A stretch of 64,000 nucleotides of DNA from Wenyingzhuangia heitensis (GTDB taxonomy: Bacteria > Bacteroidota > Bacteroidia > Flavobacteriales > Flavobacteriaceae), in assembly GCF_011762155.1 (NCBI RefSeq), contig NZ_JAASQL010000003.1, forward strand, positions 186,001 to 250,000. Reading direction: 5' to 3'. This document shows positions 48,308 through 57,112 of this stretch, in pieces (within the stretch, counting starts at the first letter, position 1; each line of letters starts with the position of its first letter). Under the pieces are notes generated by a model. It saw only the letters and a list, made by a program, of their open reading frames with translations. It did not search any database and had not been told where the DNA came from. Both the position numbers and the translations under genes were made by a program.

Positions 48308-49744
48308 TTATTTGTTTTTAATTACAGGAATCGTACTATCAAAATTTTCCATTTTAGAAATCAATTCTTGTGCTTTTTCGGGATTCTTATCCATCAAGTT
48401 TTTTGACTCTGAAATATCTTCATTTAAATTAAAAAGTTTATCGACTAAGTCATCTCCTTTGGGTTTGTACCAGCGTGCTTTTCTGTATCCTTTTATTAAA
48501 TATTTCCAATCTCCTTGTCGAATTCCATCAATTTTTGTGGAGTTAGATCCGTAGAAATACATTTCTTTTCTTGGAGATTTTTTGTCTTTTGATTTTATAA
48601 AATCAGTAAGATCATAGCCATCATAAATACGATCGTTGGGTATTGTTATTCCTGTATAATTTGCTATGGTTGGAAAAACATCCAATGAAGAAACTATTTC
48701 ATCACTTACAAGATTTGCTTTAATTTCTTTGGGAGCCCAAAAAATAGCAGGGACACGTTGACCACCTTCGTATGTTTCAAATTTTCTTCCTTTTAAAGGT
48801 TTTGCAGAACCATGACTGTTGGGTCCGTTATCAGAAGTAAAAATGACCAATGTGTTTTTATCTAAGCCGTTTTCTTTTAAAGCTTTAAAAACCTCTCCAA
48901 CACTCCAATCAATTTCTGCAATTGCATCGTAATAAGGTGTAGACCCGCTAATTCCTTTAAATTTATCACCTACAAAAATAGGAACATGTGGAAAAGAATG
49001 TGCGAAGTATAAGAAGAATGGTTTCTCTTTATTTTTTTTGATAAACGAAACAGCTTCTTTGGTATAACGCTCTGTTAAAGTGGTTTGATTTGTAGGATAT
49101 TCAACAATTTCATTATTTCTTAACAAAGGAGCTTTGTCTTTTAATTCATTCTTATATTTTTTATCTCCGCTGTCTACTTTTTGAATATCTGACTGCATCA
49201 TTTCTAAGGTATATCCATCATTTAGCACCACGTTTGGCGAAATATCAATTCCGGATGCAATAGACATATTATTGCTGTACGGAATTCCGTAATAAGAGTC
49301 AAACCCCTGATTGAGTGGCAAATATTTTTTAGCATGACCCAAATGCCATTTCCCAACCAATGCCGTTGCATAGTTTTTTTCTTTTAACAATTCTGCAATG
49401 GTAATTTCTTTTGGAGAAAGTCCTTTTTCATTTTTTTTAGGAAATAACACTCCTGGAATCCCTACACGTTTAGGCATTCTACCTGTTAACAAAGCCGCTC
49501 TAGAAGGAGAACAAACAGAAGAAGCAACATAAAAACTTGTCAGTTTCATCCCTTCCTTAGCCATTTGGTCAATATTGGGTGTTTTTACTTTGTTTGAACC
49601 AAAGCAGCTTAGATCTTCATATCCTTGATCATCTGTAAAAATAACAATTACATTTTTTTGTTGTGATTGCATTCTCTGTCCAAAACCAATGGCTAAAACA
49701 ATAAAAGCTATCGATTTAATTCCCTTTTTTATATAATTCTTCAT
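48308..49744 (-). CDS. S1 sulfatase, CSPSR type
   Basis: This 478-residue sulfatase has a signal peptide with cleavage near QSQQ, metal ligands in FTDDQGYED (Asp38-Asp39), and the formylglycine site Cys78 in C-S-P-S-R. The block GRMPKRVGIPGVLFP and the SDNGPNSHGSAKPLKGRK segment place it with arylsulfatase A / galactose-6-sulfatase-like enzymes, so an exo-6-sulfatase on galactose is a reasonable guess for this locus. It directly follows GH29 (5-base gap), with which it may act in sequence. Confidence 0.9.
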   Translation of the reverse strand: MKNYIKKGIKSIAFIVLAIGFGQRMQSQQKNVIVIFTDDQGYEDLSCFGSNKVKTPNIDQMAKEGMKLTSFYVASSVCSPSRAALLTGRMPKRVGIPGVLFPKKNEKGLSPKEITIAELLKEKNYATALVGKWHLGHAKKYLPLNQGFDSYYGIPYSNNMSIASGIDISPNVVLNDGYTLEMMQSDIQKVDSGDKKYKNELKDKAPLLRNNEIVEYPTNQTTLTERYTKEAVSFIKKNKEKPFFLYFAHSFPHVPIFVGDKFKGISGSTPYYDAIAEIDWSVGEVFKALKENGLDKNTLVIFTSDNGPNSHGSAKPLKGRKFETYEGGQRVPAIFWAPKEIKANLVSDEIVSSLDVFPTIANYTGITIPNDRIYDGYDLTDFIKSKDKKSPRKEMYFYGSNSTKIDGIRQGDWKYLIKGYRKARWYKPKGDDLVDKLFNLNEDISESKNLMDKNPEKAQELISKMENFDSTIPVIKNK

Positions 49745-49749
49745 TATTT

Positions 49750-51267
49750 CTATTTTAAAATGATTTTATAAACAATTGCAGCTTCACCATATTTAGGCAT
49801 TTTTTTAGGAGAAGTAACTTGGAGTCCTGTACTCGTTTTTTTCCATTGGATACGTTCTCTACTTCCTAAAACTTTAACCGATTTAATTTTTAAATCTTTG
49901 GCTTTTCCCGCAAAAGTATTTAGCGTGATTTCTTTTTTAGAACCTGGCCATCCTAATTGAATTGCATACACTGTATTTCCATTTTTTGTATATCGAATAT
50001 CTTGATCATTTAAATCCTGAAGACCAGCTTTAATTGCTCCGTAAGCATTCCAATCATCATTAGGGTTTCTTACCAATTTTGTTGGACCCTGTCCGAATTC
50101 TACAAACGGACGTGTGTTGTATATGGCTTCTCCATATGCTCCTAACCAGTTTCCAATTCCCTCCATAGCTGCCACTTGCTCTTCAGGAATAATTCCTTCT
50201 GCCATTGGAGCTGCTGCTAAAATCATAACTCCATTTTTACTTACCACTTCTGCTAAAATTCGAATGGCTTTTTTCGGATTGATTGCGGTTCTTTTGTCTT
50301 TATTGTATCCCCAAGAACTTCCTAACTGAAAATCTGTTACCCATACAAATGGAGTAATATCTTCCATAGTTGCTCTTTCTAAATTAACGATAGCCAAATC
50401 CGTAGGAAAAAAATCTCCTTTGGTATTTACAACAACCTCTTTGTTTAAAGCTGCAGCTTTGTTAAAATAGTTTGCTAAAAATTGTTGTCTATAATTTTCA
50501 TCAACATAACCTTGTGCAAAATCCATCCAAATATAATCTGGACAATATTCAGCAATGACTTCATTTAATTTTTCCAACCAAATATCACATTCTTCTTTAT
50601 AAGAAGTGTTTCCGTACAAAATATTATATTTACCACCTTGAGGATATTCTAGGTCTTTATAAACCGCAATATGTTCTGAGACTGGACGTAACACTGAATT
50701 TTCTTTTTTAGGAAAAAATAGCATGTGAAAACCATGATGAAACGTAGTCATAAATTTTAAATCGCGTTTTTTAACCTCTGTAGCAATTTCTTTCACCACA
50801 TCAATTTTTGGCCCCATATCTTTAGAGTTCCAAGGGTTTACTTTACTTTCCCAAAGAGAAAAGCCATCGTGATGTTCTGCAATGGTTCCAATAAATTTAG
50901 CTCCCATATGTTCAAATTTATCAACCCATTCTTTCGCACTAAATTGTTCCCCTTTCCATTCAGGAATAAAATCATGGTATTGTTTTTCTCTACCATAAGT
51001 TTTTGTATGATAATCGTAAATATCTTTTCCCCAATTTTTTCTACGGTTTTTGTCATACATAAAACGACCATACCATTCGTTACCATTTGCCGGCACGTTG
51101 TAAACTCCCCAATGAAAATATACACCTAGCTTAGCATCTGAAAACCAATCTGGAGCGGGATTGTGTTTATTTAAACTTTGCCAATTTGGTTTAAAATTTT
51201 CTTGTGCGTTTGATAGCGATACTGTTGCTGTTACTGCAATTAGAAATCCTATAATTTTGTATTTCAT
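49750..51267 (-). CDS. GH29 alpha-L-fucosidase/alpha-L-galactosidase, periplasmic
   Basis: This 505-residue GH29 enzyme has a type I signal ending LSNAQ. HWG is at 52-54, HHDGF at 132-136, and the nucleophile is Asp249 in DYIWMDF. The C-terminal sandwich runs from about residue 395. It is more distant from the other two GH29 proteins than they are from each other in the loop regions (WYGRFMYDKNRRKNWG). The gene is cotranscribed with a GH63-like enzyme and eight sulfatases. The sugar cleaved is alpha-L-fucose or alpha-L-galactose; context mildly favours the latter. Confidence 0.87.
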   Translation of the reverse strand: MKYKIIGFLIAVTATVSLSNAQENFKPNWQSLNKHNPAPDWFSDAKLGVYFHWGVYNVPANGNEWYGRFMYDKNRRKNWGKDIYDYHTKTYGREKQYHDFIPEWKGEQFSAKEWVDKFEHMGAKFIGTIAEHHDGFSLWESKVNPWNSKDMGPKIDVVKEIATEVKKRDLKFMTTFHHGFHMLFFPKKENSVLRPVSEHIAVYKDLEYPQGGKYNILYGNTSYKEECDIWLEKLNEVIAEYCPDYIWMDFAQGYVDENYRQQFLANYFNKAAALNKEVVVNTKGDFFPTDLAIVNLERATMEDITPFVWVTDFQLGSSWGYNKDKRTAINPKKAIRILAEVVSKNGVMILAAAPMAEGIIPEEQVAAMEGIGNWLGAYGEAIYNTRPFVEFGQGPTKLVRNPNDDWNAYGAIKAGLQDLNDQDIRYTKNGNTVYAIQLGWPGSKKEITLNTFAGKAKDLKIKSVKVLGSRERIQWKKTSTGLQVTSPKKMPKYGEAAIVYKIILK

Positions 51268-51303
51268 TAGATGTTATCGTTTTATAGTTCGTGTTTTTTC
51301 TTT

Positions 51304-52602
51304 TTATTCATAAAATTTAATCCCCATTTTATTTTTTACCAAAGGGCTTATTTTTTTCTCTTTTAAATCTGTAGGGTTGTAATTTAGTTCTAATTCTAAA
51401 GGAAGAATATAAGCCAGAGATGACCATCCAAAAAACGGATTCATCCCTAAACCTTCTCCTGTTTCTGCATTAAAAAATTCTCTAGTTGCTTTATTTCCCA
51501 GGACCATATTGTAAGTTTTTAAGGCAATTTGTTTTGCTAGAGATGTATAGCCATAATCTAACAAACCATGACAAATCATATAATTTGTAGGAATCCACGT
51601 AGACCCTTTCCAATTACATCCTTTTTGTCCTTGATAATTTTGACGATAATCTGGTTCTGTTAAAGCATAACTAGGTATTGGATATGTTGTCCAAAACTCT
51701 TTAGGATTTTTTAAATGCTCTTCTACCATTCTTTTTACTTGATTTTTTGATGCAATTCCAGCCCATATAGGCGTAAATCCAGAAACTGATTTTACAAACG
51801 TAGTTTCACCATTCTCTTCGTTTCTATCGTAATAAAAACCAGTACTATCATCCCAAAGGTATTTATTGATCATTTTTTTTAGTTTACCGGCATGCAAACG
51901 ATAAGCTTTGGCTTCTTTTGTTTTACCAATTTCATCAGCAATAATTGCAATTGCCTCTAGCTCTCTTACCAAATAGCAATTTAAATCTACACCTTCACTT
52001 TTTCCTAGAGTTCTTGTGTTTTGGTTGTCCATACCGCTATGATCTGCAGCACCAGACCAACTCCCTTTTTGGATTCCAGACCAATAAGCCAATCCGTTAT
52101 TGTCTGTGTCATACTCAAACCAATGTTTTAAATACAGTTGAATTTGATGATAATTTTTTTCTGCCCACTTAAAATTACCAACTTGCCTAGAACCTAACAA
52201 AACAATTTGTGCCACAAATGGTTTAAAATGGTGTGTGTTTCCAAAGTTTTTGGGTCCAAAAGAGCGTTTTATAAATCCATCTGGATCTTGTACCGCAAAA
52301 AACCCTTCTAAATTATCAAAGTTATATTTTGAGACTCCGTAATAAGACATGTAAATATTTTCAAAATATAAGTCCCAATCGTAAAACTGCATATAACTAT
52401 ATCCCGTTAATAATTTTTTGTGCGTGTACAGCGTATCTAAAAGAATACCGTGTTTACTAATATTGTTATTTAATTCTCGTAACCTTGTTTTTAAAACAAT
52501 AGAATTTGAATTAAACGCGACATCCTTTGGGGCTATGTATTTTTTTTGAGCCGTTAAGTTAATCGCAATAAAGAAAACCAAGACCGTTTTTATAATATTC
52601 AT
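51304..52602 (-). CDS. GH63/GH37-like (alpha/alpha)6 glycosidase
   Basis: This is a 432-residue secreted enzyme; the start is at 52602 or 52608, since a longer frame gives no signal peptide. Signal is MNIIKTVLVFFIAINLTAQ. The helical-barrel clan GH-G core shows FYDWDLYFENI (general acid Asp region), DHSGMDNQ, a WKGSTWIPTNYM block and a C-terminal base-region NAETGEGLGMNPFFGWSSL. These are shared with GH63 and related glucosylglycerate/mannosyl hydrolases. At about 430 residues it is a compact single-domain form. The sugar is not predictable; substrates of the clan are alpha-linked. It leads the 15-kb sulfatase operon, with phased repeats just upstream. Confidence 0.72.
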   Translation of the reverse strand: MNIIKTVLVFFIAINLTAQKKYIAPKDVAFNSNSIVLKTRLRELNNNISKHGILLDTLYTHKKLLTGYSYMQFYDWDLYFENIYMSYYGVSKYNFDNLEGFFAVQDPDGFIKRSFGPKNFGNTHHFKPFVAQIVLLGSRQVGNFKWAEKNYHQIQLYLKHWFEYDTDNNGLAYWSGIQKGSWSGAADHSGMDNQNTRTLGKSEGVDLNCYLVRELEAIAIIADEIGKTKEAKAYRLHAGKLKKMINKYLWDDSTGFYYDRNEENGETTFVKSVSGFTPIWAGIASKNQVKRMVEEHLKNPKEFWTTYPIPSYALTEPDYRQNYQGQKGCNWKGSTWIPTNYMICHGLLDYGYTSLAKQIALKTYNMVLGNKATREFFNAETGEGLGMNPFFGWSSLAYILPLELELNYNPTDLKEKKISPLVKNKMGIKFYE

Positions 52603-52626
52603 CGTCATTTTTTTACAATCATGAGA

Positions 52627-52634
52627 TAAAAGTA
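52627..52634 (-). promoter_or_regulatory. Candidate -7 box of the GH63-like/sulfatase operon
   Basis: On the minus strand TACTTTTA matches TAnnTTTG in 7 of 8 positions. It is 25 bases from the start codon at 52602. The nearest ACTTAA repeat ends 10 bases upstream, a geometry like that of SARP-dependent promoters, where the activator repeat abuts the core promoter. Confidence 0.4.
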
Positions 52635-52644
52635 AAGATGCCTG

Positions 52645-52708
52645 TCTTAAAAGCAACTTAATAAAAAATTATAAAACAGCTTAACAACTACTTAACCAAC
52701 CACTTAAT
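52645..52708 (-). repeat. Five phased ACTTAAY-like direct repeats
   Basis: Heptamers lie at 52645 (TCTTAAA), 52656 (ACTTAAT), 52679 (GCTTAAC), 52690 (ACTTAAC) and 52702 (ACTTAAT), given on the plus strand. The offsets are 11, 23, 11 and 12 bp, so all sit on one face of the helix with one skipped turn. The array lies between the divergent GH63-like operon and the LamG/SARP-like regulator, next to the candidate -7 box at 52627. Direct heptamers at 11-bp steps are what SARP/OmpR-type winged helices bind; assignment to this regulator is inference. Confidence 0.6.
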
Positions 52709-52886
52709 TAAAAACATAAAATACTACAAAACAACACATTAAATTTTTTGAAAAAAATATTAACATTAAGGTTTTCTTCCATAAAAAAATCTTTTGTGTT
52801 TGTATTTTAAGTAATAAATCTATTAATTTTTATTGCTTTTGATTAAGTTTGATACTTTATAGTCTCTATAGAATTTAATTTGTTTT

Positions 52887-55373
52887 ATGCACTCAAAAAG
52901 TAACATCAACTTTACACCTACTTTTCTAAAGCTCATTTTTTTGTGTTTTACAATCAATATTTTTGGACAAAGCATAAGCGATCAATCTTTTGCTATTGCC
53001 GAATTTTCTGATTCAGAAAGTGTTGAAGCTATTTTTAAAAACAAACACACCCATGAAAACTTTGGAATGTCTATTGAATTAATTCAAAAAGATTCTTTAC
53101 TAACCTTAAAACTTAAGAACGGAGATTTTCTTTTTTCTAATTTTTTAACACTCTTAAAAACAAAATTAAAGCAAGACAAAACAGAAACATTTCCTTTGTT
53201 TTTAAAATTTAACGGAGATGATTCTATAGTAGAATACTATCTAAAAAAATCGGGATTATTAAATCTTGTTTTTTACCAACCCAAAGGAGAAAGATGGCCG
53301 TCTGTAGCGGATATTTTACGAAACAAAAAACAGCTTCTTATTTTTAAAGAAACCACTGGTAAAACTACTTTTCTTAACAATTCAACAAACCATATTCTTA
53401 ACCTTTCTGATTTTATAAAAAATAAAGCAACCGCTATTGGATTAAACAATGAATTTTTAAAAATTACGCGTTTTACTACTAAAGAATTAGCTACCAAAAA
53501 CACCCCTAAAGATTGGAATAGTATTAGTGCAAATCCATTTGCTATTCGGTACTTAATGAGTAAATGGAAAATTACAGGAAAACATCCTAATTTTATTTTT
53601 TACTCTCACCAAAAGCATGCATCAACCATTTATTTTTTAACCAAGTTATTAAATGAAACTCCTTATATTAAAGGGAAAGTGATTGATGAAAATAGTATTG
53701 TAAATGAATTAAATTGGATACATCATAAAAAATCTTTAACAGGTGGGTATTTTAATTTCCCTTATTATAGGGGAGGTAAATTTATACTACACCCCTTAAA
53801 AGAAGGTATTGAATTTAATCCCAATACCCTAACCATATCTAAAACAGAACTTAATAAAAACATTGTTTTTAAGTCTAAAAAACTAGACATTTCAAATGGA
53901 TTAACTGGGTTTTATAAGTTTGACAATAACTTAGAAAATCAAATAAAAAAAGAAAAACTAGCACAAAACACTCCTCTATATGTAAATGACAAAAACAAAG
54001 GAAGTGTTCTGAAAATTGAAAAACAGAACGTAATTCAATTAAATACATCAGACAATTATGATATTGTAAATTCTAGCTTTTCTATGGCTATAGATTTTAA
54101 ATACAGTCCTGTTGCGACACATCATAATTACGCTATTTTAGGAAGTAATGAAGAAGGTTTTAGAAAAGGATTGCACATCAATTTATTGCACGGAAAACTA
54201 ACTTTTGGATTTTATACAAACGACACCAAACTTGATTATTATGTAGAACCCAACGAATGGCATAAACTGGTCGTTACTTATAATATTTATACGCAAACCC
54301 AAAGTATTTATTTAAATGGTGAGCTCATCGGTTCTTCTAACAATCATGCCTCTTATATTGGTACCTCTCACCTTTTATTAGGGCACAGCATAAAACAACA
54401 AAACTACTTTACAGGATATGTAGACAACTTACATATATGGAACAGAACACTAAGTCCTAACGAAATAAAATGGTTAAATAGTAATGCTATAACCATTTTA
54501 AAAACCACAAAAGAAACCCATCGCTATTTATTTTTAATCCCAATTTTTGTACTACTATTTTCTGGTTTTATTTGGATGTATTTTAAACGTAAAAAAAACA
54601 ACTCTATTATTGAGATTCCCCTAAGAAAAAGTGAACCTCAAAAAGAAAACACCATATACTTATTTGGTCATTTTAGGTTATTAGTGGCTAACGGAGTTGA
54701 CTTATCTGATCGTTTTTCTCCTAAAATAAAAGAATTATTTTTATTGATTTTATTACGAACCTTAAAAAATAATAAAGGAATTAGCACTCGTGAACTTACC
54801 GATATTTTATGGGAAGGCTTCCCCCCTTCTAAAGCTGCTAACAACAGAGGAGTTTCTTTTAATGTTTTAAAAAAAACACTGAAAGATGCAAAAGGAATTA
54901 CTGTTGTTTATGAAAATAAATTATGGAAGGTTAACTTAGAAAAGCACATTTTTGTAGATTATGAATGGGTATTAGATTTTATAAAATCTAAAAAAACAAA
55001 CTATCCCCTTTTATTTGATATTGTAAAAAAAGGAGAGTTTTTAACAGATGCCAAAACCGATTGGTTATTAAAAGAAAAATCTAATTTAAATTTTGATCTC
55101 TTAGACCTTTTAATCCTATATGCAAAGGAAGAGTTTAAGTACAAAAAGGATTCTAAAGTAATAGAAATAACCAACTATATACAGCTAATAGACGAACTAA
55201 ACATACAAGCACTATATTACCAATTACATTGTTTATCTAAACTAGGAAGTAAAAATAAAGTTATCTTTCTTTTTGATACTTTTTGTGAGAAATACGAGGC
55301 AACCAACGCAATCCCTTTTAGCTATACATTAAACGACTTTTTACAAAAAGACATAGATTATTTATGGGAATAG
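52887..55373 (+). CDS. Membrane-spanning LamG/SARP-like transcriptional regulator
   Basis: This 828-residue protein has an unusual architecture. Order: signal peptide (about 1-28); an extracytoplasmic region without recognised family (30-330); a LamG/concanavalin-like jelly roll (about 336-531, NGLTGFYKFDNNLENQ to GYVDNLHIWNRTLSPNEI); one transmembrane helix (about 545-564); then a cytoplasmic winged helix (about 591-690). The wing region has the SARP/OmpR pattern RFSPKIKELFLLILL, STRELTDILWEGFP and NNRGVSFNVLKKTLKD. A BTAD-like helical tail runs to the end. It looks like a one-protein glycan sensor that binds DNA from the membrane. It is divergent from the GH63-like operon and flanked by repeats. 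Related to the gene at 62205. Confidence 0.78.
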   Translation: MHSKSNINFTPTFLKLIFLCFTINIFGQSISDQSFAIAEFSDSESVEAIFKNKHTHENFGMSIELIQKDSLLTLKLKNGDFLFSNFLTLLKTKLKQDKTETFPLFLKFNGDDSIVEYYLKKSGLLNLVFYQPKGERWPSVADILRNKKQLLIFKETTGKTTFLNNSTNHILNLSDFIKNKATAIGLNNEFLKITRFTTKELATKNTPKDWNSISANPFAIRYLMSKWKITGKHPNFIFYSHQKHASTIYFLTKLLNETPYIKGKVIDENSIVNELNWIHHKKSLTGGYFNFPYYRGGKFILHPLKEGIEFNPNTLTISKTELNKNIVFKSKKLDISNGLTGFYKFDNNLENQIKKEKLAQNTPLYVNDKNKGSVLKIEKQNVIQLNTSDNYDIVNSSFSMAIDFKYSPVATHHNYAILGSNEEGFRKGLHINLLHGKLTFGFYTNDTKLDYYVEPNEWHKLVVTYNIYTQTQSIYLNGELIGSSNNHASYIGTSHLLLGHSIKQQNYFTGYVDNLHIWNRTLSPNEIKWLNSNAITILKTTKETHRYLFLIPIFVLLFSGFIWMYFKRKKNNSIIEIPLRKSEPQKENTIYLFGHFRLLVANGVDLSDRFSPKIKELFLLILLRTLKNNKGISTRELTDILWEGFPPSKAANNRGVSFNVLKKTLKDAKGITVVYENKLWKVNLEKHIFVDYEWVLDFIKSKKTNYPLLFDIVKKGEFLTDAKTDWLLKEKSNLNFDLLDLLILYAKEEFKYKKDSKVIEITNYIQLIDELNIQALYYQLHCLSKLGSKNKVIFLFDTFCEKYEATNAIPFSYTLNDFLQKDIDYLWE

Positions 55374-55384
55374 CAGCAACTATT

Positions 55385-55658
55385 CTATTCTGCTTCCCAT
55401 ATTTTAAGGTTGTCAAACAAAATATCTACTCCTGTAATTGTAGGTCCAAATTTGTTTAATTCTAAATGATTAATTCCTTCCGATTTTAATTGCACTATCA
55501 TATTATCTACTTTACATTGGAGTATATCTTCTTTTTTAGTAATGATCACATGAAAACAACATTTTTCCTTTTGTTACTACTAAAGCATTTTCCACAATTT
55601 GCTGTCCAAACACACTTACAGAGAGTGTGATTAATATTAAACCAATTATTTTTTTCAT
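55385..55658 (-). pseudogene. Broken secreted protein, DUF1080/LamG-like remnant
   Basis: From ATG at 55658 a frame of 40 codons encodes a clear signal peptide (MKKIIGLILITLSVSVFGQQ) and stops at 55536. In another frame, from about 55550 to the TAG at 55385, the sequence continues as a sensible C-terminus with ...LKSEGINHLE...FGPTITGVDILFDNLKIWEAE, which resembles the end of DUF1080-like secreted proteins. A start, an end and a frame shift remain while the middle (normally over 150 residues) is missing, so this is a deletion remnant. It is the last cistron of the GH28 operon, 9 bases after the sulfatase stop. The family call is tentative; that it is broken is clearer. Confidence 0.65.
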
Positions 55659-55667
55659 CTTTTTTAA

Positions 55668-57098
55668 TTATTTTAAATCAGGCAAATATCCTTTATTCAT
55701 CTTTTTTAACAAAGGCAATAGATTAGTTATAACTTCAGGGTGTTTTGTGGCTATATTTTCTGTTTCATTTGGATCTTTCTGATGATCAAACAACATCATT
55801 TCCTGACTTTTTCCATCGTTATAAACAGCGAACCTGTATCTATCTGTTCTTAAACTAACAACATCTCTCCAATAACTTAAAACGGCATCTCTAGTTTTTT
55901 TCTTCGGATTGTTTAGTATAGAAACAAAACTTTTACCATCCAATCCTACAGGTTTTGAAACTCCTGCTAATTCACAAATAGTTGGATAAACATCTACAGT
56001 AGCTATTAAACTTTCTGTAGCCTTTCCTGCTTTTTTCATCTTATGAGTTTTTACAATCATGGTACTTTTTAATGCGTTTTCAAAAGCACTGTGTTTCCCC
56101 CAAATTGTTTGATCTCCTAAATGCCAACCATGGTCTCCCCAAACAACAACAATTGTATTTTTATCTAAGCCTAATTCTTTTAACTTATTTAATACTTTAC
56201 CTACCTGAGCGTCTACATAACTAACAGAAGCAAAATTGGCATGAATTACTTTTTTAGCATACGCATCTGAAATACGTTTTCTAACACCACCTTTTTCTGG
56301 TGAGTAATACTGCCCAAAAAACTCACTACTGGGATGTAAAAATTCATCTGCAACATCTTTTGGAGCATCCGGATTTGGTGATAATGGAATCTCCTTTCTA
56401 TTGTACAAATCCCAATATTTTTTAGGAGCTGAAAAAGGAAGGTGAGGTCTTAAAAAACCAACGGCCATAAAAAAAGGTTTGTCAGACGTTGCTCTTTTTT
56501 CCAATTCTTTTATGGCTAGTTGTGCCAGTCTACCATCAGGATAAGTTTCATCGCTTACCTTTAACATTTCAAACGGAGGTGTTACTTTTTTGTTTCTTTT
56601 TGCTCCACTAGCATACATTTGATAACCGTCTTTGTTACTAATAAAAGTATCCCAGCTATAAGGTAATTCATACGCTTTTTTTCGTTTACCACTAATACTA
56701 TGACTTATTTTTCCCATACCCACAGTATAATATCCATTTTGCTTTAAATGATGAATAAACGTTTCAGGATTTTCTGTTTCAGGTTGATTGGCTAATTTAT
56801 TTCCTAAATAAGGATGATAAATTTCTTTTTTAGATTTTAAATTTTGTCCTGTTAACATTACAGCTCTAGATGGACCACAAGTGGGTACTTGAGCAAAATG
56901 ATTTTTAAACAATCGCCCTTTTGCCGCTAAAGCATCTAAATTTGGAGTAATCATATGGTTTAAGCCATAAGCATTTAATTGTGGTCTTAAATCATCTATC
57001 GCTATAAATAGTATGTTGGGTTGTTTTTGCTGTGCTTTCATCTCATATGTAGTGAAAGACAGGCATACAAAAAATAAAAAAATCAGTCTTGTTTTCAT
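55668..57098 (-). CDS. S1 sulfatase, CGPSR type (iduronate-2-sulfatase-like)
   Basis: This 476-residue sulfatase has a signal peptide ending MKAQ. Metal ligands are Asp35-Asp36 in AIDDLRPQLNAYG and the formylglycine site is Cys74 in C-G-P-S-R. The AIDDLRPQLNAYG opening and WGDHGWHLGDQTIWGKH segment are characteristic of the iduronate-2-sulfatase-like group, which in algal PULs attacks sulfates on non-uronic sugars too. It follows the GH127 gene by 14 bases. Substrate unknown. Confidence 0.9.
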   Translation of the reverse strand: MKTRLIFLFFVCLSFTTYEMKAQQKQPNILFIAIDDLRPQLNAYGLNHMITPNLDALAAKGRLFKNHFAQVPTCGPSRAVMLTGQNLKSKKEIYHPYLGNKLANQPETENPETFIHHLKQNGYYTVGMGKISHSISGKRKKAYELPYSWDTFISNKDGYQMYASGAKRNKKVTPPFEMLKVSDETYPDGRLAQLAIKELEKRATSDKPFFMAVGFLRPHLPFSAPKKYWDLYNRKEIPLSPNPDAPKDVADEFLHPSSEFFGQYYSPEKGGVRKRISDAYAKKVIHANFASVSYVDAQVGKVLNKLKELGLDKNTIVVVWGDHGWHLGDQTIWGKHSAFENALKSTMIVKTHKMKKAGKATESLIATVDVYPTICELAGVSKPVGLDGKSFVSILNNPKKKTRDAVLSYWRDVVSLRTDRYRFAVYNDGKSQEMMLFDHQKDPNETENIATKHPEVITNLLPLLKKMNKGYLPDLK

Positions 57099-57112
57099 TT
57101 TATGTGTATTTA

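Noticed and set aside
55365-55399. Small overlapping inverted repeats between the regulator stop and the pseudogene
   Set aside because: Stems of 6 bp with competing pairings and no T-run; cannot be called a terminator.
55552-55600. Plus-strand frame starting MKTTFFLLL in the pseudogene region
   Set aside because: It stops within about 25 codons and overlaps the much better minus-strand signal peptide.
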